A stretch of 64,000 nt of DNA from Bacteroidota bacterium (GTDB lineage: Bacteria > Bacteroidota > Bacteroidia > Bacteroidales > ML635J-15): the NCBI GenBank assembly GCA_029558535.1, contig JAKQEK010000406.1, positions 22,811 through 86,810 of the forward strand. The letters are read 5' to 3'. The position numbers and the translations under genes are program-made. Of this stretch, positions 26,266 to 33,999 are shown one piece after another; positions within the stretch are counted from its first letter, which is position 1, and each line of letters starts with the position of its first letter. The notes below the pieces were generated by a model. It was not told the DNA's origin and ran no database searches. It was given only the letters and a program-made list of their open reading frames with translations.

Positions 26266-26999
26266 TGCAGAAAACCATTTCTGTTTCGGACATCGGTCCG
26301 GTTCTGATTACAAAAAAGTCTAATGCAACAAGAATAAAATTAAGGATTCATCCTGAAAAGGGAGTTCTTGTTACAATTCCTTATATGATAAGTTATAAAG
26401 AAGGTGAAATTTTCGTTCTAAAAAATCTCGATTGGGTTCACGAAAAGTTAACCAAATTATATCAGAAAAAAACAGAAATTCTCTTTAAACCTGGCGAAAA
26501 GTTTATTACTCGTACCCTAAATTTAGAATTCCAACAATATCAAAAATATAACATTACTGCAAAATTAGTTTCTGGGACAATAATTATAAATTATAATCCA
26601 GAAACTACAGATTTTACTGTTGAAAAAGTACAACTATTTATTAAAAAGTTTATTTTAAAATGTCTCCGGGCAGAAGGAAAAAAAGAGTTACCAAACCGTT
26701 TACAAAGCTTATCTGAAAAAACCGGTTTAAAATACAGAACAGCCAAAATAGGGACTGCCGGGACACGCTTGGGTTCTTGCAACTCACGTAATGAAATTAT
26801 TCTTTCAGCCAGACTTATGCTGTTGCCGGAAGAACTTATTGATTATGTAATTCTACATGAACTTTGTCATATTGTTCATAAAAATCATAGCGAAAAATTC
26901 TACAATTTGCTTAATCAACTAACAAATAATCACTCTACAGAATTAAATAAAGCTTTAAAAAAATGTAGAATTGAAATAAAGCCGGGAGTTTATTATTAA
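26265..26999 (+). CDS. YgjP-like (DUF45) zinc metallopeptidase
   Basis: 244 residues. The catalytic site HELCH (198-202) is followed by H208 in KNHSEKFY, the third zinc ligand expected for YgjP/WLM-type M48-related peptidases, and preceded by the TRLGSCNSRNEI segment (167-178), the family's 'RWGSC' loop. Residues 1-165 form the N-terminal beta/alpha part seen in the family (VLVTIPYMISYKEGEIFVLKNLDWV). No signal peptide, so cytoplasmic. Substrate unknown. Coupled to the small upstream gene through a 1-base overlap. Confidence 0.88.
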   Translation: MQKTISVSDIGPVLITKKSNATRIKLRIHPEKGVLVTIPYMISYKEGEIFVLKNLDWVHEKLTKLYQKKTEILFKPGEKFITRTLNLEFQQYQKYNITAKLVSGTIIINYNPETTDFTVEKVQLFIKKFILKCLRAEGKKELPNRLQSLSEKTGLKYRTAKIGTAGTRLGSCNSRNEIILSARLMLLPEELIDYVILHELCHIVHKNHSEKFYNLLNQLTNNHSTELNKALKKCRIEIKPGVYY

Positions 27000-27005
27000 A
27001 CAAAA

Positions 27006-27029
27006 AAGCAGTCAAATCATTAACTGCTT
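27006..27029. terminator. Weak convergent terminator
   Basis: AAGCAGT (27006-27012) pairs with ACTGCTT (27023-27029), 7 bp with a 10-nt loop, between the convergent metallopeptidase and efp genes. The T tracts are short. Confidence 0.4.
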
Positions 27030-27056
27030 AATCATAATTTACATTATCTTTTATTT

Positions 27057-27620
27057 TTATCTTGCTCTTTCAACGTATTCCTTTGTTCTTGTATCTACTT
27101 TAATTTTTTCTCCTATTTCGATAAACAAAGGAACCATAACGCTTGTACCTGTTTCTATAGTTGCCGGTTTAAGAGCATTAGTAGATGTATCTCCTTTTAG
27201 TCCCGGTTCGGTATAAGTAACTTCTAAAACAATAAATGGCGGTAACTCGCAGGTCATTGCAGTTTCTGTTTCGGCATGAAATACAATTTCTACCTCCTGA
27301 CCTTCTTTTAAAAATTCAACGCCTTCTATTAATGCTTCAGCTAAAGAAACCTGCTCATAAGTTTCTAAATGCATAAAATTATATCCCATATCATCTTTAT
27401 ATAAATACTGATATGGACGACGTTCTATTCTGATTATATCAATCTTAGCGCCTGAGTTAAACGTATTTTCAATAACCCTTCCGTTTTCAAGACTTTTCAT
27501 TTTTGTACGTACAAAAGCTCCACCTTTTCCGGGTTTAACATGCTGAAAATAAACAATTTGGTATGGTTTTCCGTTGAATTCAATTGTAAGACCATTTCTA
27601 ATATCTGCTGTAGTTGCCAT
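27057..27620 (-). CDS. efp: Elongation factor P
   Basis: 187 residues, full length. EF-P binds ribosomes stalled at polyproline stretches and restores peptide-bond formation. Domain I carries the loop [16 protein letters not shown] with Lys32 at the tip, the position modified in many bacteria. The C-terminal OB domains show [20 protein letters not shown], the ending [12 protein letters not shown], and [24 protein letters not shown]. No lysine-modification gene (epmA) is nearby. Single gene with its own promoter at 27638-27667, convergent with the metallopeptidase operon. Confidence 0.96.
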   Translation of the reverse strand: MATTADIRNGLTIEFNGKPYQIVYFQHVKPGKGGAFVRTKMKSLENGRVIENTFNSGAKIDIIRIERRPYQYLYKDDMGYNFMHLETYEQVSLAEALIEGVEFLKEGQEVEIVFHAETETAMTCELPPFIVLEVTYTEPGLKGDTSTNALKPATIETGTSVMVPLFIEIGEKIKVDTRTKEYVERAR

Positions 27621-27637
27621 AATTTTTAAATTTGTCG

Positions 27638-27667
27638 CAAAAATAATAATATGATGTCGTTTTCAAA
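27638..27667 (-). promoter_or_regulatory. efp promoter
   Basis: On the minus strand TTTG (27664-27667), 18 nt, then TATTTTTG (27638-27645) match the Bacteroidota consensus. The start site is expected about 10 bases before the ATG at 27620, giving a very short leader. Confidence 0.7.
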
Positions 27668-27730
27668 ACTTAATTGATAAAAAAACACTTTATTGGGGAA
27701 ATAACTTGACTATTTATATAATAAATTAGG

Positions 27731-27760
27731 CAAAAAAAACAGTCAATTGAAGTTTATTGA
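27731..27760 (-). terminator. Possible terminator at the end of the 20-kb gene run
   Basis: A short stem TCAAT/ATTGA (27743-27747 with 27756-27760), overlapping the SpoIIE stop codon, is followed on the minus strand by an eight-T run (27732-27739). The stem is weak but the T run is strong. Confidence 0.4.
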
Positions 27761-29700
27761 TTTTTTTCACTGCTGCATTCCTTATACTGCAAAACGAGCA
27801 AGGTAATATCGTCAGATTGCTCGGTTCCATCAACAAATACAGACACGCCCTCAAGTGTCTGATCAATTAAGTCTTTAACATTTCTCGAGCCAGATTTAGA
27901 AGTTATCTCCATTAGTCTTTCTTCTCCAAATAACTTACTCTCAGAATTCATAGCTTCGGTAATTCCATCGGTGTACATAAACAATGTGTCTTCATGCTCA
28001 AGTTTAATAGTTTCATTTATGAATACATAATCTTCAAATGCCCCTAAAACTATTCCGGCTTCTATCTTTTGATATTTTGTTAGGCCTTCTTTTCTAATAA
28101 TAATGAATGGATTATGTCCGGCATTTGCATATTGAATTTCTCCGGTATTAATATTTAACTTCCCAAAAAACAATGTTACAAACATACATTGAATATTATC
28201 ACGGCACAGACCATTATTAGCTTTGAATAGAACCTCAGCTGGGCTTACTCCACTCATAGCTATTGATTTTACTAATATGTTTGTCATAGCCATAAACAAT
28301 GCTGCAGGCACTCCCTTTCCTGATACGTCTCCAATCGTAAAACCTAAATATTCCTCGTCAATCATGAAGAAATTGTACAGATCTCCCCCAACCTCCTTGG
28401 CCGGTTTCATAAATCCTGAAATATTAAATTTGCACAAATCAGTTTGAATAGAACTATCTTTAGGAATCATGCTCATTTGAATTTCACTTGCAATTCTTAG
28501 CTGACTCTCAATATTTTCTTTAGCTGCAGTCGTCTTTATCAAATTATCTACATACTCGTGTAACTTTGTCTGCATATATGAAAATGCGTTATGCAACTCT
28601 AACATTTCATCCTGGGTTTTTATGTCAGGAAGTTTAACATTAAAATCACCTCCTGCAATATCTTTAGAAGCCTGAGCAAAAAGTACCAACGGGGAAGCAA
28701 TTTTATTAACTATTTTAACTGTCAACAAAACCAATAATATTAAACCGATTAATATTTGCAATATCATAATTACAGTCATTTTATTTAATGATGCAAAAAC
28801 TTCTTCATCGGGATAAACGACTGCAACCGAATAATTTCCTGATTTCAAAGGGGTATAGTATATCCACCTCTTGCCTTTACCTTTCAGGTTATAATCTCTA
28901 AATCTACTATTTCCCTTTTGCAAATCCCTTCCAATCTCTCTAAGCAAAGGTTCATTCCATCTTTCGGAAGTTGAAAAAATACTTTCATTCATAATTTGAG
29001 TACTGTCGGGATGAGCCAATACCCAACCATTTCGAGACAACATAAAAGCATACCCTGTTTCAAACACTTTAATATTTGATACAATATCTGTTAGATGTCT
29101 AAGCGCAATGTCAATGGTAGCCACACCGGCAAAGACCCTTCCCTCTAGTGTATTTTTATAAAAAGGAACCGAATAGGTAGCCATCAAAAACTCTCCGCCA
29201 CCCTCATCAAAATATGGTTCTGACCAATATGGTTCTTCCAACATTTTAGGAATCTGATACCAATCCATATAGAAATATTCATATTCATTATTTCCTAACA
29301 GCATTGTATGAATTCCTTCGCTGTTTCTGTATGCATAAGGTGAGAAGTACAAACCCTTATCCGGATAAAACTCAGGTTCAAAGGCAATTGCCGCACCACA
29401 CACTTCGTCATTTTCTTGTAATACAGTTAATAAAAAACTCGATAATGAGTCTTCAACCAAAATATCCCTTTCCATCATTATACTCACCATTTGAGGGATT
29501 TGCTCTAAAGACTGTAATCTGCTTTCTATTTGTCCTTCGATGTTTTCAGCAAGTTGAATTGCGTATTCTTTTGCAGTATTCCTGATAACATCTCTGGAGT
29601 AATAATAATAAAAAGTTAAAATCACTAAAAAAAGAGTTAGTGTAACTAATAATACGCGTGAGTTGATTCTAAAACTTATAGTATTTTTCTTTATTTTCAT
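27754..29700 (-). CDS. Cache-HAMP-SpoIIE serine phosphatase (RsbU-like)
   Basis: 648 residues. Layout: cytoplasmic start; TM1 (~15-34); extracytoplasmic Cache sensor (~40-300, with EEPYWSEPYFDEGGGEFL and VFAGVATIDIALRHL typical of dCache); TM2 (~308-330); HAMP (~331-385); short coiled link (IESQLRIASEIQMSMIP); PP2C/SpoIIE phosphatase (~425-645). PP2C metal ligands and motifs are in place: VGGDLYNF (D440), GDVSGKGVPAALFM (457-470), NAGHNP (526-531), SDDITLLVL (D630/D631). Such proteins dephosphorylate a phosphorylated STAS anti-anti-sigma factor when the sensor is stimulated, freeing a sigma factor or other partner. It overlaps by 1 base the gene of a periplasmic binding protein, a natural ligand-delivery partner for the Cache domain. 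STAS and RsbW-type genes follow upstream in the same run. Confidence 0.93.
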   Translation of the reverse strand: MKIKKNTISFRINSRVLLVTLTLFLVILTFYYYYSRDVIRNTAKEYAIQLAENIEGQIESRLQSLEQIPQMVSIMMERDILVEDSLSSFLLTVLQENDEVCGAAIAFEPEFYPDKGLYFSPYAYRNSEGIHTMLLGNNEYEYFYMDWYQIPKMLEEPYWSEPYFDEGGGEFLMATYSVPFYKNTLEGRVFAGVATIDIALRHLTDIVSNIKVFETGYAFMLSRNGWVLAHPDSTQIMNESIFSTSERWNEPLLREIGRDLQKGNSRFRDYNLKGKGKRWIYYTPLKSGNYSVAVVYPDEEVFASLNKMTVIMILQILIGLILLVLLTVKIVNKIASPLVLFAQASKDIAGGDFNVKLPDIKTQDEMLELHNAFSYMQTKLHEYVDNLIKTTAAKENIESQLRIASEIQMSMIPKDSSIQTDLCKFNISGFMKPAKEVGGDLYNFFMIDEEYLGFTIGDVSGKGVPAALFMAMTNILVKSIAMSGVSPAEVLFKANNGLCRDNIQCMFVTLFFGKLNINTGEIQYANAGHNPFIIIRKEGLTKYQKIEAGIVLGAFEDYVFINETIKLEHEDTLFMYTDGITEAMNSESKLFGEERLMEITSKSGSRNVKDLIDQTLEGVSVFVDGTEQSDDITLLVLQYKECSSEKNQ

Positions 29701-30707
29701 TACTTATTATGAGATTTTGACAAAAGTGGTTTAAAAAAATCACTATATGTATATGTAAATTTGCATGAATCAAGATTTTGGAGGATATCCTTTACTTGTT
29801 CAAAATCGTTAGGGTCTAACTCACCCTTACTAACTGATTTTCCTTTTGTGGCTTGAAAACCGAGAATTTTATCTAGCATCCATCGCTGATGAATTATATT
29901 TGTCGGAATATTCTCATTACGCATTAAATCTACAACTAATTTAACAGTATAATCTCTATTGTTTGCAGCATACTCCCACCCCTTTAGACTTGCACTTGTA
30001 AATGCTTTAAGTTCTTTTTCGCGATTACTATAAGTGGATTGTAAAGTATATAGTCCATCTTCAGGTATATCGTATCCAAAGTCGGATAAAAAAACAGTAT
30101 TTAATTCGTCATGATTTATACCACTAAGGTAAATCAAGTGATATTCATTATAATACATAACTGTCAATATATCTACACCTCCCATTAAGAAAAGATTTAC
30201 TGAAGATAGTATCGGCACCCATTCGACATTAAGTTTATGTTCCTTAATTAAAGATCGTGGCATATCTGAAAAGTCTTTATTCCAAATACCAATTTTTTTC
30301 CCGTTAAAGTCTTCCAAACTTTTGATATTACCCGACTTTTTACTTACAAATAAAATTGCAGAATGCTGAGATAATTGTGCAATATTTACAAGATTGAGCC
30401 CATCACAACGTGAGTGCATTGCTGAAATCAAAAATGCTGATACCACATCTGCTTTTCCGCTTTCTAAAATTTCCATCGAATTTGTAGTCGTAGTAGCATG
30501 TATGATTTCGACATCTAATCCAGCCTCATCATAGAAACCCTGATCAAGTGCCACATAATATCCTGCAAATTGTGCCTGAGGTAACCAGTGAGTAGCAAAG
30601 ACAATTTTAGGTTTTTGAGCATTTATAACAATACCACTAGATAATATCAAAACTATAACCAACAATTTAGTCTTTAAAATTATCCGTACTATACTAAAAA
30701 TCTTCAT
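29700..30707 (-). CDS. NMT1/SsuA-type periplasmic substrate-binding protein
   Basis: 335 residues. Signal peptide (~1-31, ends GIVINAQ), then a type 2 periplasmic-binding fold of the NMT1/THI5 family: KIVFATHWLPQAQFAGYYVALDQGFYDEAGLDVEI, read in parts, with the LPQAQFAGYYVA opening strand and the GKADVVSAFLISAM segment, NLVNIAQLSQHSAILFV and KSLEDFNGKKIGIW. Such proteins bind thiamine precursors, sulfonates or similar ligands for ABC importers, but no permease or ATPase gene for an importer lies nearby. The 1-base overlap with the Cache-SpoIIE gene suggests it feeds a ligand signal to that sensor instead. The ligand cannot be told from sequence. Confidence 0.85.
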   Translation of the reverse strand: MKIFSIVRIILKTKLLVIVLILSSGIVINAQKPKIVFATHWLPQAQFAGYYVALDQGFYDEAGLDVEIIHATTTTNSMEILESGKADVVSAFLISAMHSRCDGLNLVNIAQLSQHSAILFVSKKSGNIKSLEDFNGKKIGIWNKDFSDMPRSLIKEHKLNVEWVPILSSVNLFLMGGVDILTVMYYNEYHLIYLSGINHDELNTVFLSDFGYDIPEDGLYTLQSTYSNREKELKAFTSASLKGWEYAANNRDYTVKLVVDLMRNENIPTNIIHQRWMLDKILGFQATKGKSVSKGELDPNDFEQVKDILQNLDSCKFTYTYSDFFKPLLSKSHNK

Positions 30708-30719
30708 ACAATATTAGAA

Positions 30720-31160
30720 TTAGTCATCATTTGGTCTTACAGAAAAAATATTAAAATTCTTTCCATCTTTATATTCATATCTAAATTCATCTACACTTTC
30801 TTTTGCCATCAAAATTCCTAATCCCCCTATTTTGCGTTCTTCGAGAGGTAGTCCTAACTCATTCTCATCAGGAATCTTTGTTTCAAGTGGATTAAAAGGT
30901 GTTGAACTATCTTCAAGAATTACAGTAAAATTCTCTTTCTCAAAGATAGTATGAATATTAATCAGCCCATTGTCAATGCCTGAATTTTGATATCCGTAAA
31001 GAATAATATTAGTCGCTATTTCATCTACAGCAATGCACAATCCATAGATTTGCTTTTTGTTCAATCCTGCATTGCTTCCTGTTTGCGACACAAAATCTCT
31101 CATTGGTTCCAGAGATTCCAAAGAAGCAACAAAAGTCTTTGATTCTTCTAAATTATTCAT
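30720..31160 (-). CDS. RsbW/SpoIIAB-like anti-sigma-factor serine kinase
   Basis: 146 residues from MNNLEESKTF (31160), one base after the STAS stop; a start seven codons upstream would overlap that gene by 20 bases. It is a GHKL ATPase of the HATPase_c_2 group: N-box CIAVDEIATNIILYGY (the conserved E and N), the G2 box GGLGILMAKESVDEF, and IGGLG spacing as in RsbW. Such kinases phosphorylate the partner STAS protein and bind a sigma factor or another target. No sigma-factor gene lies in the window, so the target is unknown. Adjacent to the STAS gene upstream and the periplasmic-binding-protein gene downstream. Confidence 0.88.
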   Translation of the reverse strand: MNNLEESKTFVASLESLEPMRDFVSQTGSNAGLNKKQIYGLCIAVDEIATNIILYGYQNSGIDNGLINIHTIFEKENFTVILEDSSTPFNPLETKIPDENELGLPLEERKIGGLGILMAKESVDEFRYEYKDGKNFNIFSVRPNDD

Positions 31161-31161
31161 A

Positions 31162-31482
31162 CTATTCAGGATATTGATCAACGATAACTACACTAAAAAT
31201 CAGTCCCGTCATTTTCAATGTTTCTATTAACTGATCCTGTGGTTTTACTAATATTAATTTTGCTTGAGTTCCTAACTTTTGTTTAGCAAAAATTATAATT
31301 CTCAAACCTGCAGAAGCCATAAAATCCAGATGTTCGACATACATAACCAGTTCAAGCGGATTTTGTGGGATAATTTTCATTACCTCCTCCTGCAAAATGG
31401 GAGCTGTTGAAGAATCCAGTGCCCCTGTTAAAGTTAATCTTGCAATATTTTCATTGATTTTTGATTCAACTGTAAAACTCAT
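31162..31482 (-). CDS. STAS-domain anti-anti-sigma factor (copy 1)
   Basis: 106 residues, a single STAS domain. The phosphorylatable serine lies in LDFMASAGLRII (canonical FxSSAGLR) and the C-terminal half has LEVTGxxx-like LIETLKMTGLIFSVVIV. In partner switching the unphosphorylated form binds the RsbW-type kinase encoded directly downstream, and the SpoIIE phosphatase regenerates it. It is translated from a strong Shine-Dalgarno sequence (31490-31495), rare in this window, which suggests it is made in excess over its partners. It lies 30 bases after the GlgX gene. Confidence 0.9.
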   Translation of the reverse strand: MSFTVESKINENIARLTLTGALDSSTAPILQEEVMKIIPQNPLELVMYVEHLDFMASAGLRIIIFAKQKLGTQAKLILVKPQDQLIETLKMTGLIFSVVIVDQYPE

Positions 31483-31489
31483 AATTATT

Positions 31490-31495
31490 CCTCCT
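31490..31495 (-). promoter_or_regulatory. Strong Shine-Dalgarno sequence
   Basis: The minus strand reads AGGAGG, 7 nt before the STAS start codon at 31482. Genes nearby use no such site, in line with the usual lack of SD sequences in Bacteroidota, so this one stands out. It also fixes the start codon. Confidence 0.8.
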
Positions 31496-31512
31496 ATTAA
31501 ATTAATTAATAT

Positions 31513-33636
31513 CTATTTTTCAATTAAAATTACAACTGACCTTGCTCCGACAATCATACTATTCTGATTTTCGACTTTAACTTCGTGAGAAACTCCATAA
31601 AAATCAAAAGGCGGTTGCATATCTGTATTAACAGAAATGAACCAATTTTTTCCACTTGCTAATTTTGGCAATTCTACTATAACAGGCTCCCAAAACATAT
31701 TAAGAACTACATAAACAGTATTATCAACAGAGAAGCCATTTTTCGCATGTCCTCCATCTAGCATAAATGCCAACAAGCGACTATTCTCTGACCAATCTGC
31801 CTGCCAAGCTTGTTTACCGTGGAATGAAATGTCAGAGTAACCGGTATTCATATAATCAATATTTTTGAAATGTTGACTATTTCTCAAAACAGGGTGAGAA
31901 CGCCTAAAACTAATTATATGTTTTGCAAAATTAAATATATCTTCATTTTCTTTTATAAGATCCCAATTAAGCCAATTCAATTCATTATCATGACAATAAG
32001 TGTTGTTATTACCATTTTGAGTCCTACCCATTTCGTCACCCATTAAAATCATTGGGACACCCTGACTAACAAATAAAATTGATAGTGCATTTTTTATTTG
32101 CTTATGACGAAGTCTATTTATATCCTGGTTATCAGTTTCCCCTTCCCAGCCACAATTCCAACTGTCATTATCGTTATTACCATCCTGATTGTTTTCTCCG
32201 TTAGCTTCGTTGTGTTTTTCGTTATACGAAACCAAATCGTATAAAGTAAAACCGTCATGACAAGTTACGAAGTTTATTCCGGCAGTAGCACCACGCGAAG
32301 AGTACATATCAGGTGAACCTTGCATACGTTGAGACATTTCACCCACCATATTACTATCCCCTTTTAGAAATCTACGCAGAGCATCCCTATATTTCCCATT
32401 CCATTCTGCCCATCTTCCGTAGCAAGGAAAAGTACCTACTTGATACAATCCTCCTGCATCCCAAGCTTCGGCAATTAGTTTACATTTTGCAAGAATTGGA
32501 TCGTGTGCCAAAGATTCGAGTAGGGGTGGATTATTTAAAGGACTGCCGTCCTGTGCTCTACCTAAAATCGAAGCTAAATCAAACCTAAAACCATCAATAT
32601 GATATTCTGCTGCCCAATACCTTAGACAATCCAGAACCATATTACGCACTACAGGATGATTACAATTCAAAGTATTTCCGGTTCCGGAAAAATTAAAATA
32701 ATAACCCTCCGGAGTTAACATATAATATGTTTTATTGTCGATCCCTTTAAAAGAAATTACAGGTCCTCTATGATCTCCTTCAGCAGTGTGGTTAAAAACG
32801 ACATCCAACAAAACTTCAATATTGTTTTTGTGTAATTCTTTAATAAGATTTTTTAATTCATCAACCTGCATCCCATACTTGCCTGTAGCAGCATAACCTG
32901 ATTTGGGTGCAAAGAAATTAAGAGTGCTATATCCCCAGTAATTAATTAGCATTTCCCCAGTTGCCGGATCTATTTTTGAATGTTCATACTCATCAAATTC
33001 ATAGATAGGCATAAGCTCAACACAATTAACCCCTAAATCCAGTAAATATGGAATTTTTTCTCTAATACCTGAAAATGTTCCTTTAAATTTAATTTGAGAT
33101 GAAGGATGTATCGTAAAACTTCGAACATGCATTTCGTAAATTACAAGATCTTCAATCGGAGTTTCCAATGGTTTATCATTTTCCCAATCAAAATCTTCGA
33201 ACACTAATCTTGATCTAAAAGGATATATATTATCCCAATTGGGTGCTCTGAGCCAGGTGTCTCTGCCCCCTATTGCTTTAGCGTAAGGATCTGACAGAAT
33301 TTTATTTGGATTAAAAATATGTCCGGAAGCCGGATCATACGGCCCACTCATCTTATAACCATATTCCAAATTCTCATAATCAAGATCGAAGACTATCATA
33401 GAATAAACATTACCAATCATAAACTCTTTTGGAAAAGGAATTTCGACAAAAGCCTGATCAGCATTTTTTTTGAATAATACCAAAGTACAGGATGTTGCAG
33501 AACTTGAATAAATCGAAAAATTTATCCCATTTGGAACCATCGTTGCTCCAAAAGGCAAAACTCTTCCACAACGATATTTGATACCATTCAACTCATGAGT
33601 CGGGTAATAATCTATTCTAACATCTGCATCATTCAT
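31513..33636 (-). CDS. glgX: Glycogen debranching enzyme, GH13_11 / isoamylase type
   Basis: 707 residues: CBM48 (~15-115) then a GH13 barrel and C-terminal beta domain. It hydrolyses alpha-1,6 branch points of glycogen. The catalytic set is complete: VVFNHTAEGD (279-288), nucleophile D353 in DGFRFDLAS, acid/base E390 in LIAEAWDAGG, and transition-state D461 in TCHDGFTL. Length and domain order match GlgX/TreX. No other glycogen gene (glgA, glgB, glgC) is in the window; instead it sits between two STAS genes, overlapping one by 4 bases and lying 30 bases from the other, which implies that glycogen turnover is under the partner-switching system. Confidence 0.95.
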   Translation of the reverse strand: MNDADVRIDYYPTHELNGIKYRCGRVLPFGATMVPNGINFSIYSSSATSCTLVLFKKNADQAFVEIPFPKEFMIGNVYSMIVFDLDYENLEYGYKMSGPYDPASGHIFNPNKILSDPYAKAIGGRDTWLRAPNWDNIYPFRSRLVFEDFDWENDKPLETPIEDLVIYEMHVRSFTIHPSSQIKFKGTFSGIREKIPYLLDLGVNCVELMPIYEFDEYEHSKIDPATGEMLINYWGYSTLNFFAPKSGYAATGKYGMQVDELKNLIKELHKNNIEVLLDVVFNHTAEGDHRGPVISFKGIDNKTYYMLTPEGYYFNFSGTGNTLNCNHPVVRNMVLDCLRYWAAEYHIDGFRFDLASILGRAQDGSPLNNPPLLESLAHDPILAKCKLIAEAWDAGGLYQVGTFPCYGRWAEWNGKYRDALRRFLKGDSNMVGEMSQRMQGSPDMYSSRGATAGINFVTCHDGFTLYDLVSYNEKHNEANGENNQDGNNDNDSWNCGWEGETDNQDINRLRHKQIKNALSILFVSQGVPMILMGDEMGRTQNGNNNTYCHDNELNWLNWDLIKENEDIFNFAKHIISFRRSHPVLRNSQHFKNIDYMNTGYSDISFHGKQAWQADWSENSRLLAFMLDGGHAKNGFSVDNTVYVVLNMFWEPVIVELPKLASGKNWFISVNTDMQPPFDFYGVSHEVKVENQNSMIVGARSVVILIEK

Positions 33637-33968
33637 GATTTAAAAATATTTTGTGCATCTTCAATCGAGTCAGTAATTTGAAAATAATTTATAAAACCTG
33701 TCATTGACATTACGTCTTTAATTTCTTCGGAAATACCAACCAATACTACTTTGCCGTTTTTCACTTTAATTTGACGATAAACCATCAACAGAACTCTTAA
33801 GCCGGCGCTAGAAATAAAATCAACTTTCGACAGGTCTAATATTACATTATCACTCTCCGAAATTTTTCCCATAATTTGCATTTGAAGTTCTCCCGATGTG
33901 TTGCCGTCAATACTACCTTCAATTGTAATAATGACAAGGTTTGCTTCCAATTTTAAAGTAACTTCCAT
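33633..33968 (-). CDS. STAS-domain anti-anti-sigma factor (copy 2)
   Basis: 111 residues, a single STAS domain with the textbook pattern NVILDLSKVDFISSAGLRVLL, the SSAG serine being the phosphorylation site, then KVVLVGISEEIKDVMSMTGFINYF. It is distinct in sequence from copy 1 (30 kDa of GlgX separates their genes). The 4-base overlap with glgX (ATGA) means tight co-translation. Two STAS proteins with one kinase gene suggest either competing substrates or one that regulates another target, such as GlgX itself; the second idea is inference. Confidence 0.9.
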   Translation of the reverse strand: MEVTLKLEANLVIITIEGSIDGNTSGELQMQIMGKISESDNVILDLSKVDFISSAGLRVLLMVYRQIKVKNGKVVLVGISEEIKDVMSMTGFINYFQITDSIEDAQNIFKS

Positions 33969-33999
33969 TTCCTTTTATAGCTTTTTAATTTGTACTAAA

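Noticed and set aside
29700..30707. An ABC importer operon for a thiamine or sulfonate compound
   Set aside because: No permease or importer ATPase gene lies nearby; the gene instead overlaps a sensor phosphatase.
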